Positions 8,631 to 15,916 of a DNA stretch of 64,000 bases are shown here, piece after piece (positions within the stretch are counted from its first letter, which is position 1; the number at the start of each line of letters is the position of its first letter). Made by a program: the position numbers and the translations under genes. Origin of the DNA: Aminomonas paucivorans DSM 12260 (GTDB taxonomy: Bacteria > Synergistota > Synergistia > Synergistales > Synergistaceae); assembly GCF_000165795.1 (NCBI RefSeq), contig NZ_CM001022.1, positions 806,001 through 870,000 of the forward strand. Reading direction: 5' to 3'. The notes beneath the pieces are model-generated. The model worked only from the letters and a program-made list of their open reading frames with translations, made no database searches and was not told where the DNA came from.

Positions 8631-9323
8631 ATGGTCCCTTCCTACGGCGTCCTGGTGGCGGAGGACGACCCCTGCATGGTACGGCTCTATCGAGGGTTTC
8701 TGGCGTCCTGCCCCGGTTTCGTCCTCCTGGGGACGGTGGACCGGGGGGAAGACCTGCTCCGGTGGTTCCGGGAGGGAAGGGGGGGAGACCTTCTGCTCCT
8801 GGACCTCTACCTGGTGGGGACCCACGGACTGGACGTCCTGATGGAGCTGCGGCGTCTTCGCGTGGAGGTGGACACCCTGGTGGTGTCCTCCGAAAACCGC
8901 CCCGAGGCGGTTCGGGAGGCCTTCCGTCTGGGAGCCTTCGACTATCTGGTGAAGCCCTTTGGGGCGGAGCGTCTGAAACAGTCCCTCCAGGCCTTTCGGG
9001 ATTTTCGAGGACGCCTGGACGGATTCGAGGGGGGGCTTCTGCAGGAGCAGGTGGACGCCCTGCGGGAACGCGCCCCTTCTCCCGTCGAGGAGGGCCTCCC
9101 GAAGGGGCTGCATCCTGCCACCCTCCGATCCGTCCTGGCCTTCCTGGCTCGTGCCGCCAGTCTCTCCTCCGAGGAGGTGGGGGCGGAGCTGGGCCTGTCC
9201 CGAACCACCGCTCGGCGCTACCTGGAGTACCTGGCGTCCCAGGGTATGGCGGACCTGGTGCTGGACCATCGAGGCAGGGGGAGGCCCCTGCACCGTTACT
9301 GCCTGTCGGCCTCGTCGGACTGA
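8631..9323 (+). CDS. CitB/DcuR-type response regulator
   Basis: 230 residues from the ATG at 8631. GTG codons just upstream and an ATG at 8574 are in frame, but the latter lies in a possible TATCAT -10 box (8570-8575). Receiver domain (about 5-125) with the acidic pair in VAEDDP, phosphoacceptor D58 (LLLLDLYLVG) and K in YLVKPFG. The C-terminal half has a winged helix-turn-helix (LSSEEVGAELGLSRTTARRYLEYL), as in CitB/DcuR regulators that respond to carboxylates. The canonical CitA/DcuS partner is not adjacent; the next gene is a soluble PAS hybrid kinase with its own receiver. Confidence 0.88.
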   Translation: MVPSYGVLVAEDDPCMVRLYRGFLASCPGFVLLGTVDRGEDLLRWFREGRGGDLLLLDLYLVGTHGLDVLMELRRLRVEVDTLVVSSENRPEAVREAFRLGAFDYLVKPFGAERLKQSLQAFRDFRGRLDGFEGGLLQEQVDALRERAPSPVEEGLPKGLHPATLRSVLAFLARAASLSSEEVGAELGLSRTTARRYLEYLASQGMADLVLDHRGRGRPLHRYCLSASSD

Positions 9324-9351
9324 TCTCCCCGGCGAAACCATCAGGGAAGAG

Positions 9352-12129
9352 GTGATCTTCCTGCCCACGCGACGAAGAGTCTCCGCAAGTCCCGTGCCTA
9401 AGGTGCTGGACTTCCCCCTCATGGACCTCCTGCATTCCTGCCCCGATCCCATCTGGTGCATCCGGTTGCCGGACTTCAAGCTGGTCTTCCTCACCCTGGG
9501 GGCGGAACGGCTTCTGGGGATTCCCCTGGGAGAACTTCCCCTGCGCGCCAGCGTGGGGGAGCTGCTGGTCCCGGAGGACCTTCCCCTTTGGAAGCGCTTT
9601 CTCCAGGAGGCGCAGGAAAGGGGAGAGGCCCGGGCGGAGCTGCGGGTTCGCCGGGGGGACGGAGGAGAGGTCTGGCTGGACCTTCGGGGCGTGCTGACCC
9701 GGGACGAACGGGGGCAGCCCCGCTACCTGACGGGCATCGCCGTGGACGTCTCGGACCGGCGGCGGGCGGAGGACGCCCTGCGTCGCTCCGAAGCCCGCTG
9801 GCGCGCCGTCCTGAACAGCACCGGAGATGCCTTCCTCATGGCGGACCAGGGGGGGGCCATCACGGACTGCAACGAGGCCTTCCTGCGGCTGGGGGGGTAC
9901 CGGAAGGAGGAGGTGCTGGGGCTGTCCCTCCGACGGGTGGTGCCGGAGGACCAGCTGGGCATCCTGGACTACCAGTGGCACCTGGGGGCCCTCCAGGGGC
10001 AATGCGACTACGAGGTGGACCTGCTTTGCCGGGACGGGACGCGGCTGCCCGTCTGGGTTCAGGCCGACCGGGTCCTTCAGGAGGGGGAACCTCCCCTGCT
10101 CTTTGCCTTCCTGAGGGACCTCTCCGCCAGCAGGAAGGTTCAGGAGGAGCAGAGACATCAAGTGGCCTTCCTGCGCACCCTTCTGGACACCATCCCCAGC
10201 CCCGTGTTCTACAAGGACGCCCAGGGCCGTTATCTGGGATGCAACCGGGCCTTTCTGGACCTGGTAGGGCGGGATCTGAAGGAGGTGGAGGGACGCACCG
10301 CCCAGGAGTTCCTGCCTGCCTCCCTTCTGCCCCAGGTGGTGCGTTCGGACATGGAACTGCTCCGGCACCCCGGGACCCTCTCCTTCGAGACTCCCTGGCA
10401 GGCGGGGAAGGGGGGAGAACGCCACTTCGTGGTGCAGAAGGCCTCCTTCGGGGACGAGAGGGAAGGTGTCCTGGGGTTCGTGGGGGTCATGGTGGAGATC
10501 ACGGAGCGCAAACGCATGGAGGAGGATCTGCGGGAAGCCCGGGACCGGGCGGAATCCTCCTCGGAGGCCAAGATGGCCTTCCTGTCCCACATGAGCCACG
10601 AGATCCGAACCCCCATGAACGCCATCGTGGGGCTCTCGGAGCTGCTCCTGGAGGAGTGCCCTCACGACCCCCAACGGGAACAGCTGCGCCTGATCCGGGA
10701 GGCCTCGGGCTCCCTCATGGAGCTTCTGGGGGACATCCTGGACCTCTCCAAGATCGAGGCGGGGAGGCTGGAGCTGGACCACGAGCCCTTCGACCTGGAG
10801 GAGACCTGCAGAAGCGTCTGCTCCCTCCTGGGGATGGAGGCGAAGCGCAAGGGCCTCGTCTTCTCGTGGGACGTGGCCCCCTCCGCCCAAGGCTTTTTCC
10901 TGGGGGATTCGTTTCGCCTGCGCCAGGTCCTTTGGAACCTGGTGGGCAACGCGGTGAAGTTCACCGAACGGGGGAGGGTCCACGTGACCGCCTGGGGGGA
11001 GCAGGGGGAGGGTGGGGCACGCAAGGTCCACTTCCGGGTCCAGGACACGGGGATCGGGATTCTCCCCGTCAACCTGGAGCGGATCTTCGAGTACTTCAGC
11101 CAGGGGGAGACCCTGCTGCATCGCCGCTTTCCCGGCACGGGGCTGGGGCTTTCCATCTCCCGTCACCTGGTTCGGGCCATGGGAGGGGAGATCCTCGTGG
11201 CCAGCGAACCGGGGGCGGGAAGCGTCTTCTCCTTCTCCCTGGTCCTGTCCCCCGCCCCGGAGGGAGTCCGGTCCGGCCGACCCGGGGACGAGGGGAGCGC
11301 CCCCCTGCCCGAAGGGGTCCGGGTCCTCCTGGCGGAGGACAACCCCGCCAACCGGAAGCTCATGGCGGCGCTCCTGGGGCGTCTGCACTGGCAGATCCGG
11401 GAGGCGGCCACGGGGGAGGAGGCGCTGCGCCTCTTCGTCCGAACCCCCTTCGACCTGGTGCTCCTGGACATCCAGATGCCCGAACTGGACGGCCTGGAGG
11501 TGGCTCGTCGCATCCGTGCCCTGGAGAAGGCTCGGAGCGCGGGGCGGGTCCTGCTGGTGGCCCTGACCGCCTTTGCCACCAAGGAGGACCGGCGCCGCTG
11601 CCTGGAGGTGGGGATGGACGAGTACCTTCCCAAGCCCGTGACTCCGGTGGAGCTGCGGCGCACCCTGGGAGGGCTGCTCTCCCGTCGCGCTTCCTCCGAG
11701 GAGGAACCGGAACCTCGGGGGGAGGGGAGGGGGACCTCCGTCACGGACCTGGAGGTCCTGCGGGCCATGACGGAGGGGGACGAGGAGCTGATGCGGGAGT
11801 TCGTGGAGGAGTTCCTCCAGTCCCTGCCGGAGCAGCGGGCGGTCCTGGACCGGGCGTATCGGGACCAGGACGAGGGAGAGACGGCCTATGTCCTCCATCG
11901 GCTCAAAGGAGGCGCCTCCTATCTGGGGGGGCGGGAGATGGAGTCCCTCTCCGCGGACCTGATGACCCTGTACCGGGCAGGGCGAGGGGAGGAGGCCCGT
12001 CCCCGCATCCCCGAGCTGCTGGGTCTGCTGGCCCGGGCAGAGGAGGAGCTTCGGGAGGAGATGGAGGTGGCCCTGTCCGGAGCCCCAAGCCTTCGGGAGG
12101 GCGTTGACGGAGAGAAGTTGCCGCAGTAG
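9352..12129 (+). CDS. PAS-containing hybrid sensor histidine kinase with receiver and HPt
   Basis: 925 residues from GTG 9352; later starts at 9394 or 9421 are possible. Order: three PAS domains (about 25-135, 140-260, 265-390), HisKA dimerisation domain with phosphoacceptor H416 (SHMSHEIRTPMN), HATPase with N-box (WNLVGNAVKFTE), DTGIGI and GTGLGLSIS, a receiver with D706 (LLDIQMPELDG), and a C-terminal HPt with H849 (LHRLKGGASYLGG). No membrane helix, so it senses a cytoplasmic signal. It carries a complete internal His-Asp-His relay and could pass phosphate to the adjacent CitB-type regulator (D58). Starts 28 bases after that gene. Confidence 0.92.
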   Translation: MIFLPTRRRVSASPVPKVLDFPLMDLLHSCPDPIWCIRLPDFKLVFLTLGAERLLGIPLGELPLRASVGELLVPEDLPLWKRFLQEAQERGEARAELRVRRGDGGEVWLDLRGVLTRDERGQPRYLTGIAVDVSDRRRAEDALRRSEARWRAVLNSTGDAFLMADQGGAITDCNEAFLRLGGYRKEEVLGLSLRRVVPEDQLGILDYQWHLGALQGQCDYEVDLLCRDGTRLPVWVQADRVLQEGEPPLLFAFLRDLSASRKVQEEQRHQVAFLRTLLDTIPSPVFYKDAQGRYLGCNRAFLDLVGRDLKEVEGRTAQEFLPASLLPQVVRSDMELLRHPGTLSFETPWQAGKGGERHFVVQKASFGDEREGVLGFVGVMVEITERKRMEEDLREARDRAESSSEAKMAFLSHMSHEIRTPMNAIVGLSELLLEECPHDPQREQLRLIREASGSLMELLGDILDLSKIEAGRLELDHEPFDLEETCRSVCSLLGMEAKRKGLVFSWDVAPSAQGFFLGDSFRLRQVLWNLVGNAVKFTERGRVHVTAWGEQGEGGARKVHFRVQDTGIGILPVNLERIFEYFSQGETLLHRRFPGTGLGLSISRHLVRAMGGEILVASEPGAGSVFSFSLVLSPAPEGVRSGRPGDEGSAPLPEGVRVLLAEDNPANRKLMAALLGRLHWQIREAATGEEALRLFVRTPFDLVLLDIQMPELDGLEVARRIRALEKARSAGRVLLVALTAFATKEDRRRCLEVGMDEYLPKPVTPVELRRTLGGLLSRRASSEEEPEPRGEGRGTSVTDLEVLRAMTEGDEELMREFVEEFLQSLPEQRAVLDRAYRDQDEGETAYVLHRLKGGASYLGGREMESLSADLMTLYRAGRGEEARPRIPELLGLLARAEEELREEMEVALSGAPSLREGVDGEKLPQ

Positions 12130-12143
12130 GGTCTAGGGGTTCC

Positions 12144-12286
12144 GTTCTCGGGGCGGGGTGAAAGTCCCCACCGGCGGTATCCCGGAGTTCTCCGGGGAGC
12201 CCGCGAGCGCCCTTCCGCCAGGAAGGGGCCAGCAGATCTGGTGAGAGGCCAGGGCCGACGGTCACAGTCCGGAGGGTAGAGAGAGG
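12144..12286 (+). promoter_or_regulatory. FMN riboswitch (RFN element)
   Basis: Conserved RFN blocks appear in order: GGGGCGGGGTGAAAGTCCCC, ACCGGCGGT, AGCCCGCGAGCG, CAGCAGATCTGGTGAGA, GGGCCGACGGTCACAGTCC and a closing GAGAGAGG strand. That strand runs into the GGAGGA ribosome site of ribB, and no U-tract terminator separates the aptamer from the gene, so control is probably at translation initiation. Confidence 0.95.
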
Positions 12287-12296
12287 AGGAAGGCTC

Positions 12297-12953
12297 ATGC
12301 GTTCCCTGTTGGCCTCCCGGTTCGGCGGCCCCGCCGAACGGGTGGAGAGGGCCCTGGAGGCCCTTCGTTGCGGCACCGGCATCCTCGTCACCGACGACGA
12401 GGACCGGGAGAACGAATCGGATCTCATCTTCCCGGCTTCGTCCCTCACGGTTCCCCAAATGGCCCTGCTCATCCGGGAGTGCAGCGGCATCGTGTGTCTC
12501 TGCCTCACGGAGGAGAAGGCCCGTTCCCTGGACCTGCCTCCCATGGTGCGTCGCAACACCAGCCCCTACGGCACCGCCTTCACCGAGTCGGTCGAGGCGG
12601 CGGAGGGGGTCACCACGGGGGTGTCTGCGGCGGATCGGGTGCGCACGGTGCAGGCGGCGGTCCGTCCCGGAGCGGTCCCGGAGGACCTGCGGCGGCCGGG
12701 GCACGTGTTTCCCCTGGTGGCAAGGGCCGGGGGGGTGCTCCAGAGGCGGGGACACACGGAGGCCACGGTGGACCTGATGACCTTGGCGGGGTTGGAGCCC
12801 TTCGGGGTGCTCTGCGAGCTGACCAACCCCGACGGGACCATGGCCCGGCTGCCCGAGGCGGTAGTCTTCGCCCGGGAGCATCGCTTTCCCCTGGTGACGG
12901 TGGAGGACCTGGCGGCCTACCGGGTTTCCCCGAGGGAAGGGGTCTGCGTCTAG
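12297..12953 (+). CDS. ribB: 3,4-dihydroxy-2-butanone 4-phosphate synthase
   Basis: 218 residues, the length of stand-alone RibB. It converts ribulose 5-phosphate to the four-carbon riboflavin precursor plus formate. The acidic metal-binding loop [10 protein letters not shown] (about 32-41), the [11 protein letters not shown] segment and the [14 protein letters not shown] / [16 protein letters not shown] motifs are all present. No GTP cyclohydrolase II domain is attached, and no other rib gene lies in the window. Preceded by an FMN riboswitch, so FMN represses it. Followed by a strong hairpin shared with the convergent gene. Confidence 0.95.
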   Translation: MRSLLASRFGGPAERVERALEALRCGTGILVTDDEDRENESDLIFPASSLTVPQMALLIRECSGIVCLCLTEEKARSLDLPPMVRRNTSPYGTAFTESVEAAEGVTTGVSAADRVRTVQAAVRPGAVPEDLRRPGHVFPLVARAGGVLQRRGHTEATVDLMTLAGLEPFGVLCELTNPDGTMARLPEAVVFAREHRFPLVTVEDLAAYRVSPREGVCV

Positions 12954-12982
12954 GTCCCGAAGGTCGGCGGCGCGGGAGAACG

Positions 12983-13026
12983 GACGACGCAGGGGAGGGG
13001 CGTAAAGCCCCTCCCCTGCGTCGTTT
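12983..13026. terminator. Bidirectional hairpin terminator
   Basis: GACGACGCAGGGGAGGGGC pairs perfectly with GCCCCTCCCCTGCGTCGT around a short GTAAA loop. Only a short T-run follows on either side. It separates ribB from the convergent secreted-protein gene. Confidence 0.75.
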
Positions 13027-13035
13027 CGCGAAGGG

Positions 13036-13620
13036 TCAGGGGCGAAGTCCCAGGCGTTCCGCCGTGGAGCGCAGGGTCACGTAGGCCCCCGCATCGGGCC
13101 CTTCGGAGGCCAGCCAGGCCGTCACGGCGATGCGGGGTGCCGGGTCCCGGTAGGTGGCGAACCGATGCCCGTAGAGGGGGGAGGAGGGGCCGAAACGGTC
13201 GTTGCTTCGGGGGGACCGGGACCACCCCTGGGTCTTCAAAAGGGGGTTGAGGTCCGGGTCGTGCCCCTCCCGGTCGAAGCGGAACCCTACCAGCCGGTCC
13301 CCCTCCAGGAGCAGGTCCGCGGTGGGGTAGCCCAGGACGGTCATGCCCAGGGCCTCCCCGGTCTCCCCGGGTGATCCCAGGAGGGTCTCCACCTCGGCCC
13401 GGGACATGCCCCACTGGGGAAAGCCCCGGGGCAGAAAGGGGGTCTCCGCGCCCCCGTCGCTCCAGACGAAGCCCCCGTAGGCCCCTCCGGGGAGGGCGGC
13501 TTCCACCTTCTCCCGGGGCAGGGGGAGGTCGGCGTCGAAGGTGTCCGTGGCAAACAGGGGAACGGCCTGGAGGACCCCCAGGAGGGACGCAAGCAACAGG
13601 ATCCGTCTGAGAGCGTGCAC
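13036..13620 (-). CDS. Hypothetical secreted protein
   Basis: 194 residues from a GTG with GAGGAGG 7 bases upstream. A signal peptide is clear (LRRILLLASLLGVLQAVPLFA, residues about 3-24). The mature part has no cysteines and contains RGFPQWGMSRAEVETLLGSP, reminiscent of the SmpA/BamE-like small lipoprotein fold (a G-M-S-x-x-E-V-x-x-L-L-G-x-P pattern), and GYPTADLLLEGDRLVGFRFD. Probably periplasmic. Function is not known; the BamE-like resemblance is a motif impression only. It is transcribed away from the cyclase operon. Confidence 0.7.
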   Translation of the reverse strand: MHALRRILLLASLLGVLQAVPLFATDTFDADLPLPREKVEAALPGGAYGGFVWSDGGAETPFLPRGFPQWGMSRAEVETLLGSPGETGEALGMTVLGYPTADLLLEGDRLVGFRFDREGHDPDLNPLLKTQGWSRSPRSNDRFGPSSPLYGHRFATYRDPAPRIAVTAWLASEGPDAGAYVTLRSTAERLGLRP

Positions 13621-13709
13621 GGCGAAGCCTCCTCGCAAGGGACGGGGGGATTGCGTCTTCTCCCTCTCTCGTCCATGATGCGGTCAATTCTAGCGCAGGG
13701 AGGGATTCC

Positions 13710-14498
13710 ATGTGGGGGAATCCATGGGATGAGGGGGGAGGGCAGGCCTCCCGGCGGGGTCGGGCTACGGACCCCCTGGAGGGGTGGCGGCTCTTCGACG
13801 TGACCCAGGAGATGGACGCCTTCCGCTTCCCCGGCAACCCGGGGCTGGAGGTGCGGGGGCCCTTCAGCCGGGTGGAGGGAAAGACGCGGGAGTACGTGTA
13901 CGACCTGTCCTTCTGCTCCCAGACGGGCACCCATGTCCAGGGGGGGCACTATTTCCTGGAAGAGGGATCGCGCATCGAGGCCTACCCGTTGGAGTCCTTC
14001 GCCGGACCCTGCGCGGTGGTGGACCTGACCCGGCGGGGGGAGGACACGGAGGCGGAGGACCTGGAGTCCCTCCTGAGGGAGGAGGACTTCTCCTGTCCCG
14101 CCCTGGTGTTCCGTACCGGTCACATGGAGGAGGTGCTGGCCTCGGGACGGTTGGACCCGGAGAGGCGCCCGGGGCTGTCCCTCCGGGCGGCCCGGTACCT
14201 CACGGAGCGGGGCACCCGACTGGTGGGCATCGACTCGGTGGGGCTGGAGTCCCGCCGCAGCCGGTCCTTCGAGGTGTGCCGCCACTTCGGACGGGAGGGG
14301 GTGCTGCTCCTGGAGGGACTGGTGGGGCTGGAAGCCCTGAAGGGGCGGTATGGATTCCTTCAGGCCTTTCCCCTGAAGATCCGGGGGGTGGAGGGGACCC
14401 CCTGTCGGGCGGTGGTGTGGCAGCGGGAGGAGCCCCTCGGGGCGGGGGAAGGAAACGCCTCCCGTCCCGGAGCTGGAGGAGAGGGGATGGGGACATGA
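13710..14498 (+). CDS. Cyclase family protein (kynurenine formamidase-like)
   Basis: 262 residues, ATG with GGGAGGG 5 bases upstream. It belongs to the metal-dependent cyclase/formamidase family (PF04199): LFDVTQEMD at the start and the metal motif TGTHVQGGHYF (about residues 72-82), where the usual HxGTHxDxPxH has Q in place of D. Later come VFRTGH, LVGIDSVGLE and LLEGLVGLEALKGRYGFLQAFPLKI, matching the family C-terminus. Family members hydrolyse amides or lactones such as N-formylkynurenine. The stop overlaps the start of the YbaK-thioredoxin gene. Confidence 0.85.
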   Translation: MWGNPWDEGGGQASRRGRATDPLEGWRLFDVTQEMDAFRFPGNPGLEVRGPFSRVEGKTREYVYDLSFCSQTGTHVQGGHYFLEEGSRIEAYPLESFAGPCAVVDLTRRGEDTEAEDLESLLREEDFSCPALVFRTGHMEEVLASGRLDPERRPGLSLRAARYLTERGTRLVGIDSVGLESRRSRSFEVCRHFGREGVLLLEGLVGLEALKGRYGFLQAFPLKIRGVEGTPCRAVVWQREEPLGAGEGNASRPGAGGEGMGT

Positions 14499-15532
14499 GC
14501 GCGACGAACGTTCCCGGGGAGGCCCGGTTCCCCCGGAAGGGGGCGGATCCCGTTCCTTCGGAGACGGTGCGGCGACTGGAGGGGATTTTGCGGGAAGCGG
14601 GGGCGGACTTCGTCCTGTTCTATCGGCAGATCCCCACCCGCTCCGCCGCTGAAGGGGCCGCGGCCTTCCGCATCGAGCCGGGGCAGACCGCCCCGGCCCT
14701 GGTGCTGGAGGCGGAGGGACGTCCCCTGGTCTGGATCGCCTCGGGGGGGAGGGGAAGGCTGGATCTGGAGGAGGCGGCCCGGATCCTGGGGGTCTCTTCG
14801 GTTCGCCTGGCCTCTCCCGGAAGGGCGAAGGAGGTCACGGGGTTTGTCGTGGGTTCCCTGCCCCTTCTGCCCCACGATCTTCCCTGCGTGGTGGACGAAG
14901 AGCTGCTGCGGTACCCCCGGGTGTACGGAGGCACCGGCGACCCTTTGTGGACCCTCGCGGTGGCGCCGGAGGCTCTCCTGCGCCTCAACCGGGTGGTGGC
15001 CCGACACCCCGCCCGAGAGGGCGGCGGGACGGTGGAGCAGGGGCTGCCCCTGGAGGCCTATCTGGCCACGGGGACGGAGGAGGACCGGGCCCTCTACCGG
15101 GGTTTCCGGGAGCGGATCCGGGCCTCGGAGGCGTTCCGGGAGCGGGTGCTGCGAGCGGGGATCTTGCCGGACCTGGAGGTTTATGCGGAGCTGTTCTGTC
15201 CGGACTGCGCCGTCCTGGTGCCGTATCTGGAGGAGGTGGCCGCATGGCGCCCCGAGGCGTCTCTCCGGTTTTTTCCCCGGGAGGGAAACGAGGAGCGGCT
15301 TTGTGCCCTTTCCGGGGAGGCGCGCATCCCCACGGTGGTGGCCCGGGGACGGGGCGGATCCCGGGGCGAGGTCTTCCTGGAACGTCCCCGGGTCGTCCGG
15401 GAGCTGCTTGCTGCCGCCTCGGGGGAAGAGACGCTGCGGATCGTCTCGGTCTACCGAAACGGTGCCTTCGCCACCGCCCTGGAGGAGGAGCTGGGGGATC
15501 TCTTGACGGGGGAGAAGGGGGAGAGGGGATGA
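14495..15532 (+). CDS. YbaK/aminoacyl-tRNA deacylase domain fused to a thioredoxin-like domain
   Basis: 345 residues, overlapping both neighbours by 4 bases. Residues about 20-175 look like a YbaK/ProX editing domain: AAAFRIEPGQTAPALVLEA, LDLEEAARILGVSSVRLASP, VGSLPLLPHDLPCVVDEELL and YGGTGDPLWTLAVAPEALLRLN. Residues about 225-330 resemble a thioredoxin fold with a C235-P-D-C238 redox pair (LEVYAELFCPDCAVLVPYLEEV) and a later IPTVVARG cis-proline segment. The YbaK part would remove mischarged amino acids from tRNA; the thioredoxin part may reduce or sense a thiol. The pairing is unusual. Operon with cyclase and zincin. Confidence 0.78.
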   Translation: MSATNVPGEARFPRKGADPVPSETVRRLEGILREAGADFVLFYRQIPTRSAAEGAAAFRIEPGQTAPALVLEAEGRPLVWIASGGRGRLDLEEAARILGVSSVRLASPGRAKEVTGFVVGSLPLLPHDLPCVVDEELLRYPRVYGGTGDPLWTLAVAPEALLRLNRVVARHPAREGGGTVEQGLPLEAYLATGTEEDRALYRGFRERIRASEAFRERVLRAGILPDLEVYAELFCPDCAVLVPYLEEVAAWRPEASLRFFPREGNEERLCALSGEARIPTVVARGRGGSRGEVFLERPRVVRELLAAASGEETLRIVSVYRNGAFATALEEELGDLLTGEKGERG

Positions 15533-15873
15533 CCCGCCTTTCCTTTCCCGCTTTCCGGACCCTGGCGGATCGGTTGGCGGACGAGCTGCCCCCGGACCTC
15601 ACCCGGAACCTCAACGGGGGGATCCTGGCGGTGCCCAAGCGGGTGAAGCGGGGAGGCTACTGGATCCTGGGGGAGTACGTGGAGGACCTGATGGGGCGAA
15701 CCGTCTACCTCTACCACGGGTCCTTCCGGGAGCTGTTTGCCGGGGAGCCACGGGAGGTCTGGGAGGAGGAGATCCGGGAGACCCTGATGCACGAGCTGAC
15801 CCACCACCTGGAGGCCCTGGCGGGAGTGGACGATCTGGGACAGGCGGAGGAAGAGGAGTTCGGTCCCCTCTAG
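15529..15873 (+). CDS. Small zincin-like metallopeptidase family protein
   Basis: 114 residues, starting inside the previous stop codon. It carries H88-E-L-T-H92-H93, the core of the minimal-MMP/zincin family (PF06262, HExxHxxGxxD type), within ETLMHELTHHLEALAGVDDL. N-terminal part: LSFPAFRTLADRLADELP, GGILAVPKRV and LGEYVEDLMGRTVYLYHGSF, matching the usual layout of these roughly 120-residue proteins. Their physiological substrate is unknown. Third gene of the cyclase operon. Confidence 0.85.
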   Translation: MTRLSFPAFRTLADRLADELPPDLTRNLNGGILAVPKRVKRGGYWILGEYVEDLMGRTVYLYHGSFRELFAGEPREVWEEEIRETLMHELTHHLEALAGVDDLGQAEEEEFGPL

Positions 15874-15909
15874 AGGCGGGGGGAGACGCCGCGGCGCCTC
15901 CCCCCGCCT
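15874..15909. terminator. Bidirectional hairpin terminator
   Basis: AGGCGGGGGGAG (15874-15885) pairs with CTCCCCCCGCCT (15898-15909). It lies between the zincin gene and the convergent chemoreceptor gene; no clear T-run. Confidence 0.6.
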
Positions 15910-15916
15910 GGGCGAC

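Noticed and set aside
8629-11898. Very long open frame on the minus strand (1089 codons) opposite the response regulator and hybrid kinase genes.
   Set aside because: Shadow frame produced by high-GC codon usage; its translation is rich in Gly/Pro/His/Gln without domain features, and the plus-strand gene is clearly real.
13710-15873. Kynurenine or tryptophan degradation operon suggested by the cyclase-family gene.
   Set aside because: No kynureninase or tryptophan dioxygenase nearby, and the metal motif differs from typical formamidases, so the pathway name is unsupported.
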